Source: an uncultured Candidatus Melainabacteria bacterium
GTDB taxonomy: Bacteria; Cyanobacteriota; Vampirovibrionia; Gastranaerophilales; Gastranaerophilaceae
Length of the DNA: 64,000 nt
NCBI GenBank assembly: GCA_934754775.1
Contig: CAKVIM010000009.1
Span: 1 to 64,000 of the forward strand
Direction: 5' to 3'
Positions within the stretch are counted from its first letter, which is position 1. Every line of letters starts with the position of its first letter. The notes below the pieces were generated by a model. The model had not been told where the DNA came from. It saw nothing but the letters and a program-made list of their open reading frames with translations, and searched no databases. Both the position numbers and the translations under genes were made by a program. Shown in pieces: positions 9,355 to 19,962 of this stretch.

Positions 9355-9379
9355 AGTCTTTATATTTTTAATCGTTTAC

Positions 9380-11464
9380 TTATATTTCCAACATCTGTTT
9401 ATACACATCGCCTGTAGTGGTCTGCGCTGCAAAGATAAACGTAGCCATATCACTCATTCCAAGGTCGTCAACGCTATTATCGTTGCTCCACGTAATATCC
9501 AACGAACCTTTGAAGTTCTTCACCTTGTCTTGCAACGCCCAGGCATCATCAGAAGTCTTGTCGCCAGTATTCCTCGTCACCTGCCATGCCTTGACAGCAG
9601 CCGAGTAGTCCATATCACCAAGCTCTAATCGGCATTGCACATTATGAGTCTCGCCACGAGCTATGCCTGCTGAGAGATTATGATACAGACGCAACTGGAG
9701 TTTCATCACAGCAGTAGTAGCTCGCCAATAGTCATTATCTTCAGAAGGCTCTGTAATGGTCGTATCACCTTCGGGAACTATGCAGAGCCAACGAGTTCCG
9801 AGCCATGTCACTTCGTCATAATAACTATACTCTGTACCCTCTTTCCAAGTTCCTCTGTAACATGGTGCCCAAATAGTATCTCCTGTAGGACTTGAATAGT
9901 GAATATAGCCTGTGCGAATATCTATGCCTTGATAGCTGACAGAAACAATAGACCTATTAGTGAGCGAATAGTTATTTATGCCTTTGTACATCACGAAACG
10001 AGGAGCTTCACTTCCTTCCGTTTCCATTAAAAGCATGTTCTGTCGAGATTTGTCAGTTCTATTGCCAATCAGCACAAGGCTATCTCCTGCAGCAGGAGAA
10101 TTGTTTTTTGTCACAACAGCATCTGCGCCATCCGAACAATCAGTCTTGCTAAGGATTATCCAAGCGAACTTGTTACCATCGTATAGTTCATGCCCATTAC
10201 CATCCGTGATAACCTCGTTGTCTTGTGAAACCTCCGTAACTCTTCGCCAATAGTCTTTGTTGCCCACATTCTCGTAGACTCCAGTCTTGATGTTGAAAGT
10301 CTGACAACGAGCTTGGTCGTCAACCTTCCACGAATTGATAGTAGCTGTAGTGCCATCATCGGCAAGAAGATAACACTTCCAACCTGTAATTTCGCCATCA
10401 TCATTCCTTATCTCTACAACATGCGTGAGCTTGGAAGCCGAAGGCGACAATACGATATTACCACCCACATACGACAACTCACGAAGCTGCAAAGTATTAA
10501 AGATAGCCTTTCCCCAAACCACTAAGTCGGTAATAGACATCTGATATTTGCCATTTTTCTGCTCAATAGCAAATCCTGTCTGCTCAGCATTGTTATAATT
10601 TAACGACTTCAACAAACTTACAGCCACCTCCGACAATACCGCTCTTCCTGCGCCATCTATGCTGAAATCATCACCTAACTCTAAACCGTTTATAAATTTT
10701 TGTTTTTTTAAAAATGTTAGAATGCCTTTTACAACATCATCTTTATCTTTGGCAACAAAATGTTTTACGCCAAACATAGTAAGATAGTCCGGAGTAACGA
10801 CATCTTTTTCGCTACTTTCAGAAGTTGACTCTACCGCAACACCAGAAAGCAGTTTGGACCCTAAAAATAAAGAAGTTATATTTGCGGTTTTAGCCGTAAG
10901 GTCCTCAAAAGTCGCTGAAAGAATCGTTTTTAGGAAAGTAATAGTGTCAGAAACAGAATTATATTGCCACCACGAACCTTCGCCCATGTTTGCTATAGCT
11001 TCGTCGCTTGCCAACGTTCCTGTATCGACATCCTGCTCCCATTCACGTAATTGTAAGGAGCCATCTTCTTTTTCACTTGCAGAAATGATGCCCTGTAAGA
11101 ATATGAAGTAATAATCCGTTGAACCAAGTTGTTTACCTTCTGCAGTCTGACCATATATATCTATATGCTCAGATGGAAATACCACCATGGCCACATCATT
11201 ATCGCTATTGTGAATACGAGGTATTGCTACATATACGTATCTTTTGTCATTATCAGGGAACACAGAAGGATATAATACTAACGGCCAACGTTGGTAATTA
11301 TGACCATTATCATATTCCAAGCCTTTTATTCCTTTAACATAACAAAGGATATAAGCATTGCTCGCCACATTGCCCTGTATGTAGTTAGCAGAGCCCATAG
11401 CGTTTAATTGTATATATATAGCATTACTGCCAATCCAATAATCCGATGTTTTAGCTTCAGTCAT
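9380..11464 (-). CDS. Large tail fibre/spike-like protein
   Basis: About 694 residues starting at the ATG at 11462-11464 (MTEAKTSDYWIG). The longer frame would begin inside the promoter and terminator at 11483-11565, so I reject it. The middle (about 170-340) is a repetitive segment like phage fibre shafts; later parts hold beta-rich repeats (YRGTWKEGTEYSYYDEVTWLGTRWLC) reminiscent of carbohydrate-binding modules of the 5/12 type. It heads the transcription unit that includes the DGR target. A role in host attachment is inference. Confidence 0.65.
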   Translation of the reverse strand: MTEAKTSDYWIGSNAIYIQLNAMGSANYIQGNVASNAYILCYVKGIKGLEYDNGHNYQRWPLVLYPSVFPDNDKRYVYVAIPRIHNSDNDVAMVVFPSEHIDIYGQTAEGKQLGSTDYYFIFLQGIISASEKEDGSLQLREWEQDVDTGTLASDEAIANMGEGSWWQYNSVSDTITFLKTILSATFEDLTAKTANITSLFLGSKLLSGVAVESTSESSEKDVVTPDYLTMFGVKHFVAKDKDDVVKGILTFLKKQKFINGLELGDDFSIDGAGRAVLSEVAVSLLKSLNYNNAEQTGFAIEQKNGKYQMSITDLVVWGKAIFNTLQLRELSYVGGNIVLSPSASKLTHVVEIRNDDGEITGWKCYLLADDGTTATINSWKVDDQARCQTFNIKTGVYENVGNKDYWRRVTEVSQDNEVITDGNGHELYDGNKFAWIILSKTDCSDGADAVVTKNNSPAAGDSLVLIGNRTDKSRQNMLLMETEGSEAPRFVMYKGINNYSLTNRSIVSVSYQGIDIRTGYIHYSSPTGDTIWAPCYRGTWKEGTEYSYYDEVTWLGTRWLCIVPEGDTTITEPSEDNDYWRATTAVMKLQLRLYHNLSAGIARGETHNVQCRLELGDMDYSAAVKAWQVTRNTGDKTSDDAWALQDKVKNFKGSLDITWSNDNSVDDLGMSDMATFIFAAQTTTGDVYKQMLEI

Positions 11465-11482
11465 TATTTTAATCTTTATAGG

Positions 11483-11519
11483 CAAAGATAGCAACTGCCG
11501 ACCAACTAAAAAGGACAAA
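11483..11519 (-). promoter_or_regulatory. Late-class phage promoter before the fibre/DGR operon
   Basis: On the minus strand TTTGTCC (11519-11513), 22 bp, then TATCTTTG (11490-11483), 18 bp before the ATG. Same layout as five other sites in this window. Confidence 0.75.
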
Positions 11520-11524
11520 CAAAA

Positions 11525-11565
11525 AAGTGAGTATAGATGATCCCAAGAAATCAATATACTCACTT
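11525..11565 (-). terminator. Intrinsic terminator of the 20.3-11.6 kb operon
   Basis: Perfect 11-bp arms (AAGTGAGTATA, 11525-11535 and 11555-11565) followed on the minus strand by TTTTTTG. It lies 26 bp past the stop of 11591-12679; its T-run continues almost directly into the next promoter. Confidence 0.9.
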
Positions 11566-11590
11566 CATAATATTCATAAATAAAATAAGG

Positions 11591-12679
11591 TTATATCATC
11601 ATACTCGCGTATGGCGACCCATTTATATCTAATTCAACTGTAAAAAGGATAAAAATACCTTCTTTTTTTTGGTTATCGACCCCATTGACCGAATCTTCTA
11701 AAACGACATGACACGGAATCCAAGAATCATCGATAAGTAGCCACAAATGCTTAGCAATTAGAAATTCGTGCAATACCCAAGTTGCCCAAGGCTTATCCAA
11801 AGCAGAAGTTGTGAGAGGTAGCTTATCATGGTCATTCTGAACTTCGGTAACTCTTCGAGAAAAATTACTAAATGACTCTTGCAAAGAAACAGGATATGCG
11901 GAATAATCATATATTGTTTGTTCTTGTGGCAAACTTACAGCCGTAAAACTTTCCATAACACCCAAAGAATTGATGAATCGGAAATGATATCTATGTTGTG
12001 GTGCTTTCTTGTTAAGAGCATAAAATTGTCTGCCATCAATAATACGTTTTTCACTTTCTACACCTTCAGCAAATGTAATATTGTAGACTTTAGAAGACTG
12101 ACCAACAGTAATATTGCTGATAGTCTTATCCTCGTCATAAGACAAAGGAACTACAATGGATTCACCTGCATATACAACCTCTGGTAAATCAGAGATATCA
12201 GACGATGGCTTACGTGAGAAAAATCGAGCGACTTTATTCCCGTTAGCCTGCATTCTTTCTCTGTCGGAATATGTACCTATTATTGCAGTACCACCCTGAT
12301 TAGTGATAGCCGTAGTTTTATGTTCTTCACCATTTTGTAGATATTCATCCCAAGCACGCAATGAGAAAATGACAACCGGATAGGCAGACGGGGGAACAGA
12401 AGTATAGATATAATTATCTGCAGCAGCTCTCAATGCTGAAGATATATCTATCTCTACAGTTTCGCCACTATTTGCTGGTGTCGAGAAAGGAATTTTAACC
12501 GAATATTCTTTATTGACATCTCGATCATCTGCTGCAGGCATTATACCTGCAGTTACTTCGATTTTTACATTATGGAAACTGACCTCGCCTTTTAGAGTAT
12601 CAGCAACAACACTATATACTATAGGTGAGCCTATAAGAGGCGAACCTCCAACTAACTTTAAATTCTTTGCCATGGCCAT
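11591..12679 (-). CDS. Tail protein, function not recognised
   Basis: 362 residues, starting MAMAKNLKLVGGSPLIGSPI; the second ATG 6 bp inside is equally possible. Last gene of its operon, followed by a strong terminator. The beta-rich sequence and position between the 881-residue protein and the fibre genes suggest a baseplate component. No known motif seen. Confidence 0.6.
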   Translation of the reverse strand: MAMAKNLKLVGGSPLIGSPIVYSVVADTLKGEVSFHNVKIEVTAGIMPAADDRDVNKEYSVKIPFSTPANSGETVEIDISSALRAAADNYIYTSVPPSAYPVVIFSLRAWDEYLQNGEEHKTTAITNQGGTAIIGTYSDRERMQANGNKVARFFSRKPSSDISDLPEVVYAGESIVVPLSYDEDKTISNITVGQSSKVYNITFAEGVESEKRIIDGRQFYALNKKAPQHRYHFRFINSLGVMESFTAVSLPQEQTIYDYSAYPVSLQESFSNFSRRVTEVQNDHDKLPLTTSALDKPWATWVLHEFLIAKHLWLLIDDSWIPCHVVLEDSVNGVDNQKKEGIFILFTVELDINGSPYASMMI

Positions 12680-12684
12680 AAAAA

Positions 12685-15348
12685 TTAAAAACTAAAAAAC
12701 TCTATTACAACATCACCAAGTCCTTTGTCGCATGATAAGGAATAAGATATCTTATTGATAAAACCAACCTTACCACCAATCGACCATTTATCAAGCCAAT
12801 GATTACGGATATCCACAAGTTGAGCGACCGAAGCACGCACCTTTATGCTAAACTTTTTCCGATTCAAGAAAAAATGAGCATAAGGCAACATAAAAGTATC
12901 AAATAAGCCTCGTGAACGAACTTTACGAGTAATCGCCATAGTGTCCTTATCTATCTCATCAGGAATACAAAGAGATATGCCTTCCGCAACAGCCCAATCA
13001 GGAGTCTTATACGCACGAATTTTAAGTGAAAAACGTTCTTCAACACCAATACCAGGTAAGATACCATTATAATCATAATCGTTACCAAATTGGTCAATAC
13101 TGTCAGAAGACATAGTATAACTGCCAGCAACTGTTCTCCACTTGCCTGTACCAAAACCATCATAACCATAATCATAATTTTGCACACCCATATCTGAGCC
13201 ACCTCCTCGCATTACAGCAAGAGACAGCTCCTGATCATCCTTCTGAAGAGGACTATTGCCATCGTCAGTATTCTCAGGATTATAACTCTCGACGAGGTTT
13301 AAAACCTCAGTTGCATATATCGTGAAATTGAAATTTGCTATTACGTTGCGAATTTTCTGAGTTACAAACTCATGCTCCATATCTTTATCAATATATGCAG
13401 CAAGAACGGGCGATACATTCTTATTAAAATTATGGACTATAGATTCTTTGTCAATCTCTACTTTCGCTGTTTGAGCCACTGCATCTAACTCGTTGTAATA
13501 ATTCACATCATTAAAGATTACAGGCAAAAAAGATAATTCACGTTCTTCGATATAGTCCTCATTTTCTTTACTGCAATCGCCAAGTTCTACGCCTTTATAT
13601 CCTCCGACCTCGAAAAGAGAAGCGCGGAAATCGTTTGCTGTCTTTGCCGACTTATTAATCTTAATACGATAAGCATTACCTGTTGTGCGGTCGATATATG
13701 TTGTTTGATCTGAGGGCGAAATATTGACAAAGATATCCCGATACGTTTTGTTATAGACAGTACTCTCACGAGGATAGTCAATGTAATCAAACGTAGTATC
13801 ATAGTCTTTTACGCCTTTTTTAAGATTTTCGAGTTGATCCTCAGAACTGCTCTCCGCAGAATATTTCATCCTAAAACCAAGATTCTTCTCGGTTATAGGG
13901 TTCATCGACAATACCGTTCCCTTAAAAACATGATTTGTCTCAGAGTCTTTTTTACGGAAAAGATCACGATAAAGATATGCTGTAACCTTCTTTTTCTCGT
14001 AGTCATAATCAAATTTAATACCGAAAGCATTCTCTAATACAGACAACACTGAAGAAACAGATTCTTTCGGAAAATTTTCTCCTGAAGCTAACATTTCGTA
14101 TAAGTCGGCAGTAGCCGTTGGTGTCTTGTCATAAGAAGCAGATATGGTTATCGATTTACAGCTATCAGTTCCAACCTGGTAATGAGCATTCTTATCTGGA
14201 TGTTCCTTATTCACATAATCAAAGCTTTCTACATTCTTCGCTTCGGGCTTCTCAATTTCAATTTTACCACCGCAACCTCTCGAAGACAACCATTCATTAA
14301 TTTCATCAAGACTACTGAAAAATGGTTTGGTTGTATCAGAATAATACTGTGTTGCTTTACGAGTTGTGAATTTGCATCGTGTAGAGAAGAAAACAAGATG
14401 CTTGAAATCTCCAATTTTTAGCAACGCAGAATTGTCGAAAGAAACTCCTAATTGCGCAAACAAGCAATCTAAAAAGTAAAGCACATAGAAGCATAATCCT
14501 GATTGAGGACGGTTAGCATCGAGAACCCAATAAGGATAAATATCTTCATATATGTTTTTACTATCTTTTTTTGATATGGTAGAATTTGATGTTTTACCAT
14601 CATCACCCAAGGCATAATGCTTATAACATACACGAGCATTTGCATAATAAGCAGGTTTACCATTTTGCATAGTCTTTCCGTATGCTGCAGATGTATTGAT
14701 ATAAGAAACCTTCACTTTAGGTATCACTACGCTTTTATTATTTGGATAAGAGCGCACACTATCTTGCACAGCCACCTGCTTACTATCATCTACGACTTCA
14801 CATTGTGCTGGGTAAGAGAAACCTAACGCTTGTGGCTCAAAGTCTCCAGATATTTCGTTGTTTCTCTTAGTAAGAGTCCACGAACTTGACTTACCAATCT
14901 TGGCATTTACCTTATATGTATATACTGCATCGACATGTACATTGCCAATTTTCTCACCAATAACAATTTTGTCTTTTATCTTCACGTCAGAGCACTTTAT
15001 GTCGCCAATCAGATCAGCAAATGACTGACGAGCTGCAGTAATATTCAGAGTTGTAGAGTCTTCTATTTCTTCGTCAGGCATAACCTCGATATTACCGCTT
15101 GCAAAAGGAAAGGAATCTACAAATATTCGAGCAGAAAGATGTTCCAGTTCTACAGCTCTAAAATCTGTATTTATGTCTTTAATATTTTTTAAAGTAGCCA
15201 TATTGCCCACTAATGGCACAGGCACAGGATATGAAAACATCTCTTCTGTGTCATTAAACATCGGATTTTTTTCCTCAATATCAATTGAGAAATCGGAAGG
15301 TAAAGTTAAGTAATTACCTGCTATAGAAACTGCTAAATGGCTATTCAT
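12685..15348 (-). CDS. Large baseplate/tail-tip protein
   Basis: About 887 residues. Start chosen at the ATG at 15346-15348 (MNSHLAVSIAG); the longer frame begins with TTG. The first 60 residues set up a beta structure (NYLTLPSDFSIDIEEKNPMF), and size and position after the portal-adjacent genes fit a tail hub or tip protein that bridges tube and fibres. No transmembrane segment and no lysozyme motif were seen. It is 5 bp upstream of 11591-12679. Confidence 0.6.
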   Translation of the reverse strand: MNSHLAVSIAGNYLTLPSDFSIDIEEKNPMFNDTEEMFSYPVPVPLVGNMATLKNIKDINTDFRAVELEHLSARIFVDSFPFASGNIEVMPDEEIEDSTTLNITAARQSFADLIGDIKCSDVKIKDKIVIGEKIGNVHVDAVYTYKVNAKIGKSSSWTLTKRNNEISGDFEPQALGFSYPAQCEVVDDSKQVAVQDSVRSYPNNKSVVIPKVKVSYINTSAAYGKTMQNGKPAYYANARVCYKHYALGDDGKTSNSTISKKDSKNIYEDIYPYWVLDANRPQSGLCFYVLYFLDCLFAQLGVSFDNSALLKIGDFKHLVFFSTRCKFTTRKATQYYSDTTKPFFSSLDEINEWLSSRGCGGKIEIEKPEAKNVESFDYVNKEHPDKNAHYQVGTDSCKSITISASYDKTPTATADLYEMLASGENFPKESVSSVLSVLENAFGIKFDYDYEKKKVTAYLYRDLFRKKDSETNHVFKGTVLSMNPITEKNLGFRMKYSAESSSEDQLENLKKGVKDYDTTFDYIDYPRESTVYNKTYRDIFVNISPSDQTTYIDRTTGNAYRIKINKSAKTANDFRASLFEVGGYKGVELGDCSKENEDYIEERELSFLPVIFNDVNYYNELDAVAQTAKVEIDKESIVHNFNKNVSPVLAAYIDKDMEHEFVTQKIRNVIANFNFTIYATEVLNLVESYNPENTDDGNSPLQKDDQELSLAVMRGGGSDMGVQNYDYGYDGFGTGKWRTVAGSYTMSSDSIDQFGNDYDYNGILPGIGVEERFSLKIRAYKTPDWAVAEGISLCIPDEIDKDTMAITRKVRSRGLFDTFMLPYAHFFLNRKKFSIKVRASVAQLVDIRNHWLDKWSIGGKVGFINKISYSLSCDKGLGDVVIEFFSF

Positions 15349-15367
15349 AATCAATTATATATTAATA

Positions 15368-15991
15368 TTAAGAAATCCCAAAGGCTGCTACCGGCTCAAT
15401 CTTTTTGCAGCCAAAATTTTTAAATTTGCACGTTGGTGTCAAAAACAAAGTACTTCTGCAATACAAACGTATACGAGTTGCATTATCAGCATACAAGACG
15501 CAATCATCATGAAGAAGAATATCTGATTTTGAATTATAGATATATCCAACAGAACTATGATAAAGCCCTACATTTAGATTCTTGCTCTTAGAATAAATCT
15601 TGGAATGCTCGTTCATGTCAGCATATACTTTCGCATCGCCAAAAACAAACACGCGCTGATTCTTAAAACATAAAAGACTTATTAATTTAGAGTTTGTATT
15701 ATCAGCAGCAATAATTATAGCATCAGGTTTATCACCTGGCACCTCATTAACCCATATACCGCCTGCATTAAGCTCAGCCTTCCACTTTTCGTTCCAGAGT
15801 TCTATATTTTGAGCAATAAAATCATGGAAGTTTTCTTTAAAGCACGACAGAATCTGTTCGCGAAGGAGCTTTACACAAAGCGACACACTATTCTTGTCAG
15901 CAGCATTGTTAAGTCCTGCAAGACCAAGCTTGCAGAACTTAAACTCACGAGATGCTAAAAACAAACTACTAAACAATTCTTCTTTATTCAT
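15368..15991 (-). CDS. Hypothetical phage protein, possibly beta-helical at its C-terminus
   Basis: 207 residues. The C-terminal half reads like a short parallel beta-helix (VFGDAKVYADMNEHSKIYSK then LLHDDCVLYADNATRIRLYC). Lies 14 bp before the 363-codon frame's stop side and is co-directional with the tail genes. Structural role likely; exact function unknown. Confidence 0.55.
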   Translation of the reverse strand: MNKEELFSSLFLASREFKFCKLGLAGLNNAADKNSVSLCVKLLREQILSCFKENFHDFIAQNIELWNEKWKAELNAGGIWVNEVPGDKPDAIIIAADNTNSKLISLLCFKNQRVFVFGDAKVYADMNEHSKIYSKSKNLNVGLYHSSVGYIYNSKSDILLHDDCVLYADNATRIRLYCRSTLFLTPTCKFKNFGCKKIEPVAAFGIS

Positions 15992-16005
15992 TGTTCTTTC
16001 GACCT

Positions 16006-17019
16006 TTATTTTTTTGCGCGTATACGTTTAATTTCCTCGTTTTCTTTCAGCATATCGTTGATATGTTGCAGAATGACGTGAAAGAGTTGAGAATTAATCT
16101 CTTTTTCTGTAAAGCCAGTATACTTTTCAAGTGTCGCCGACGTGCGCACGTATACTTCCAATGGATTACTGTCGCTGTTCTCATCAGGCGACCCGACCTT
16201 AAACATGTGAGTATACTTCTTCTGCAGATAGTGCATCATACCCATCCACCAAAAACAGATAACTTGGAATTTAATCGGGTCAAAATCGCGGAAGTACTTA
16301 GCATTATCAGAATGTTGGTTACTGCGATATTCATAAGCCCTGTAAACCTGTTGTGTCTGTTCGTCTACGCCTTTAACTTTAGCGTTAAAAATGGTAGCAA
16401 GAAATGAGGCACGAGCAAGATTTACATTATGCGAGACTCTTTTTATATCATCATCACTATATTTGTTTCGTTCTTTTTGCATGCGCAAGAGCTGATTGGA
16501 AACTCGTGTGTGATAATCATACCAATCTTGAGCAAAACGATATTGTTGCCAGCTGAAATCCTGCATTAAGGCAGAAGGACCATGAAACTCTTTACGCAAC
16601 AAGCCACGCTTAATGACAGGATAAGGAAACGAAGTTAAACCAGCAAAACGCTTATTTGGACCTTCCAAAAAATCGAGCATGTGTTGCTTTCGTGTTTTAC
16701 TATTGTCAGGCATAAGGATATCACCTTCACCAATCCAATAATCAATTTGCCAAAGGTATAAATCGAAGATATCTCCCTTATATTCGCACACACAGAATTG
16801 TTCTTCTACAGGTACTGCAGGATTAAGATTCTCCAAGATGTTTATCCCAGATAAGGCAAAAAAGAGTTCAACCTTACAATCTTCAAGACTGAAAGGCTTG
16901 TATATAGATTTTTCAGCTGCGTGACGTAATAGTACTATCGCAATAGTCTCTAATTGGTCAATTGTGCAACTGTTCCATGTTGTAGGCAATTGTAAGTTAA
17001 TTTTCTTTGGTGCAAGCAT
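16006..17019 (-). CDS. Hypothetical structural-module protein
   Basis: About 337 residues from the ATG at 17017-17019 (MLAPKKINLQLPTTW). The longer frame starting at 17097 would overlap the upstream gene by 50 bp, so the internal start is preferred. Mostly helical and polar. Gene order (portal, 352-residue protein, this protein, tail tip) suggests a head-tail connector or tail-module protein. The acidic segment with YRFAQDWYDYH near the middle has no recognised motif. Confidence 0.55.
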   Translation of the reverse strand: MLAPKKINLQLPTTWNSCTIDQLETIAIVLLRHAAEKSIYKPFSLEDCKVELFFALSGINILENLNPAVPVEEQFCVCEYKGDIFDLYLWQIDYWIGEGDILMPDNSKTRKQHMLDFLEGPNKRFAGLTSFPYPVIKRGLLRKEFHGPSALMQDFSWQQYRFAQDWYDYHTRVSNQLLRMQKERNKYSDDDIKRVSHNVNLARASFLATIFNAKVKGVDEQTQQVYRAYEYRSNQHSDNAKYFRDFDPIKFQVICFWWMGMMHYLQKKYTHMFKVGSPDENSDSNPLEVYVRTSATLEKYTGFTEKEINSQLFHVILQHINDMLKENEEIKRIRAKK

Positions 17020-17047
17020 GAAAGTGTTAGAAGTTGAGAATTTATAA

Positions 17048-18106
17048 TTAGTGCATAAATGGCGTAACAAATAAAGAATTGCTTGTCTTGTTTTCAAACA
17101 AAGGTTTCCTTGGTTTCTTATCTTGCTCTACGTAGCATGGAGAGAGCTTTAGAGCATCGATAGCGTCTTCTGGGAATTTATCTTGATTAACCTTGATATA
17201 TTCGCAGATAGACTTTAGATAACCAATCAATTCATCATGTGCTTGTTGTTGACGTTCTTTCTTTGCTGCAAGGACAACCGACCGGGCAACGACACCACTT
17301 GCCAAAGCTTTGCGAAGCTTATATATCAATTTCGACAAGAGCTTAATTTCTGTACCTTGGATAGATTTATCGACCAAGTAATCAAGAAACTCCTCGCCTA
17401 TAGATGGTGCTATCTGCTCTTCTTGCACATAATGCAAATCAGGCAAAAGCTGGATATACTTTTCTCTATTCTCGTAGATGTTAACAAACTCCTGCATGAT
17501 AGAGGCTGTTGGTATCAGCAGAGAAGCAACAAGGAAATAATAACGGCTACTTTGCCAAAGTTCGGTAATAAGTTTTTGGTCAGCAAGCAGATTATCGATT
17601 TCGCCAGATTCAGTAGTTTCTGCAGTCAAAAGAGTTTCCTCAGAAGATCGTTGCTTCACCAGACTTACTAATCCTTCCAAATACTGCAGCAAGGTATTCA
17701 TTGCAGTATGTGCCTCTTTAGAACATTGCAGTTTATATGCGGTAATAGTTTCTTTATCGACTTTTTGATAGTCATCACTTGTAGATATATTAATACCTGC
17801 ATTATTAACACTTATAGCCTGCACACTCACAGCTCTGCCCATTGCATCGAAAGCTATACAACGTTGAGCGAGAAACAAAAGTTGCTCCCATGGTGACAGC
17901 TGCTCACTATTAACAAGTTTAGACAACCATTCATCAATATCAAGATTTCTATACTCTTGCACCAATCGGGCATATAAACTGTCGCCAAGTTTTTCTTTTA
18001 AGAAATCTTGCTCAGAGTTCTCAAAAAAACCTGTTAACTGCTCTATATTATCAATAGCATGCGCAGGTATTGCCATGCGCAGCTCTTCAATTCTTGTTAA
18101 TATCAT
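17048..18106 (-). CDS. Hypothetical structural protein next to the portal
   Basis: 352 residues, almost entirely alpha-helical with Gln- and Glu-rich segments. Directly downstream of the portal gene (21 bp). Position and helical make-up are consistent with a neck or adaptor protein, but this is inference. Confidence 0.55.
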   Translation of the reverse strand: MILTRIEELRMAIPAHAIDNIEQLTGFFENSEQDFLKEKLGDSLYARLVQEYRNLDIDEWLSKLVNSEQLSPWEQLLFLAQRCIAFDAMGRAVSVQAISVNNAGINISTSDDYQKVDKETITAYKLQCSKEAHTAMNTLLQYLEGLVSLVKQRSSEETLLTAETTESGEIDNLLADQKLITELWQSSRYYFLVASLLIPTASIMQEFVNIYENREKYIQLLPDLHYVQEEQIAPSIGEEFLDYLVDKSIQGTEIKLLSKLIYKLRKALASGVVARSVVLAAKKERQQQAHDELIGYLKSICEYIKVNQDKFPEDAIDALKLSPCYVEQDKKPRKPLFENKTSNSLFVTPFMH

Positions 18107-18127
18107 GTCTATAATATTTACTTTATA

Positions 18128-19951
18128 TTAAGCGGTTTCTTTAGCTTCAGTAACACCCGTTTTAGAATTATCAAGTGTTGTTAATGCCAATCTCTTTATC
18201 CTCCAGACAAGATGTTCTCTATCCCAATCGTTAATTGCAGATGCTACTTCATACGGACGCAAGAATAACTGGGTAGAAGGTGCCATCTGCACCTGCTTAA
18301 CAGTATATCGTTCACGCAAATCGGTACCACCTGACGAAGATTCTGTTCCTGGAGTATTGCCAATAAGACGAGCATCGAGCGACCAGCCAAAACTGATTAT
18401 GCTTGAAATCTCTTGTAATTCCTTTTGGTTGGCTTCTGCGTCATTCTTATTGTTGCGTTCAATTTCAACTATCTTAAAGCTCTCGTGTTCCTTACCATCT
18501 GGTCCTACATACGTATAAGCCAACAAAGATGAGCCGGAATTGTCACGGTTGCTAAGATAAGAATTAATCGACTGAAATAGCGACTCCATTATGTTATCTC
18601 GTTCATCATCAGTCTGTGCGCCTTTTTGTGAATAAAGAGAATTGATATAACCTTGATCGAGATATATAATTCTGCCAGCGACATTACTATTACGTTTACG
18701 AGTTAGTCTATCGCTAATTATAGTTGCTGCATACTCATAGATATCCCCAGCAAAAATACTATGCCATGCAGGCTTAGGATAGTAAGGACAGCCTGGAGTA
18801 GGGTAGTATATAGGCATTATGATACGAGTTGGACGGTCTTTTGCCTTTAGATTATTTGTTCTGGCATTACGTACAAGTTCTTCTATATCTTGCACACCTT
18901 TGTCAACTCGTACAGCAGGCAAAGCATCTACATCGTAAACGTCACCAGTTTTCTCTGGGTTGGAAGATGTAGAAAGATAAGGATCGTTAAGCCACGAATT
19001 AGACATATACACATAATTACTACGCCAATCCTTATCCATTCTCTCCAAACGGCATATATGCGCAGGTCTATACATTATGCCTGTTACTTTAGGCTTCCAC
19101 AAGTTAGGCTTAACCACCTTTCCATTCTCGTCAACAGAATTAGCGTTAAGCTGCAACTCTGGGAAACAAATGCCAAGCAAAGTGAAATCAGATGCAAGCT
19201 GCAAAGAAGTTAAAGCCAAGCCATTATTCTCTTGGAAAGTACGTATTTCTTTATTTGTTTTTTCCCACTCAGTATAATCGTCCTTTAATTTATTGATACG
19301 GGCTTTCAGCTGCTGATATAACAAGCCTGTAGAAGTACTTAATTCTTCCTCAGCAGTATCTTTAAGTAATAGACCAGGGTGGTCCTCCTCTATATTTTTA
19401 CATTGCTGCAACAATTCTGAAATTTGACCCTGAAGCAACATGCCTGCGTCCGTATAAGGTATTTCAATCTTTGTAATGTTGCCTCCTATATACCTGGAAT
19501 ACGCATACATTGGTTGCGGACCCATTCCTGCCAATAAGTCTGTATTAAACTTATGAGGTACAGATGTATAAGGCAACATACCTGTAAGCAAACTTATCAC
19601 GTTCGGCAGTCGGTTGTTAGCTCCCCATTCCATCCAGCCAAGATTATCTGTGCCTATGTTCTTGCTGTTTTTGTACATGTTTTCGTTGCCTGTTTGAGCG
19701 AAAACTAAAGGCACAGACGAAGATTCTAAAGCACCTTCGCCTCCAGAATCAACAGACAGCATGCTCGCCACAGTTTTCATGTAGTCAGTCACGCCCTTTG
19801 CAGAACTTACACCATGAGTAATAGTTTTCGGTAAAGGGATAAAACCTTCCGACTTTAACTTTTTACTGGCACTAATAAATTCCTGTGCATTATGTACAGT
19901 AACTATAGTGTTAGATGCTTGCTTTGGTATATTTTGTTTTCTTCTTACCAT
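18128..19951 (-). CDS. Portal protein
   Basis: 607 residues; forms the ring through which DNA enters the capsid. Gene position (after terminase, before connector and tail genes), size, and a middle region with the portal-like pattern (LASDFTLLGICFPELQLN, a bulky beta core, then long helices from about 425) support this. The C-terminal part includes AEANQKELQEISSIISFGWSLDARLIGNTPG, like the clip/wing helices of portal families in Bacteroides phages. I am confident of the class, less of the exact family. Confidence 0.75.
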   Translation of the reverse strand: MVRRKQNIPKQASNTIVTVHNAQEFISASKKLKSEGFIPLPKTITHGVSSAKGVTDYMKTVASMLSVDSGGEGALESSSVPLVFAQTGNENMYKNSKNIGTDNLGWMEWGANNRLPNVISLLTGMLPYTSVPHKFNTDLLAGMGPQPMYAYSRYIGGNITKIEIPYTDAGMLLQGQISELLQQCKNIEEDHPGLLLKDTAEEELSTSTGLLYQQLKARINKLKDDYTEWEKTNKEIRTFQENNGLALTSLQLASDFTLLGICFPELQLNANSVDENGKVVKPNLWKPKVTGIMYRPAHICRLERMDKDWRSNYVYMSNSWLNDPYLSTSSNPEKTGDVYDVDALPAVRVDKGVQDIEELVRNARTNNLKAKDRPTRIIMPIYYPTPGCPYYPKPAWHSIFAGDIYEYAATIISDRLTRKRNSNVAGRIIYLDQGYINSLYSQKGAQTDDERDNIMESLFQSINSYLSNRDNSGSSLLAYTYVGPDGKEHESFKIVEIERNNKNDAEANQKELQEISSIISFGWSLDARLIGNTPGTESSSGGTDLRERYTVKQVQMAPSTQLFLRPYEVASAINDWDREHLVWRIKRLALTTLDNSKTGVTEAKETA

Positions 19952-19962
19952 TTTTATGACTT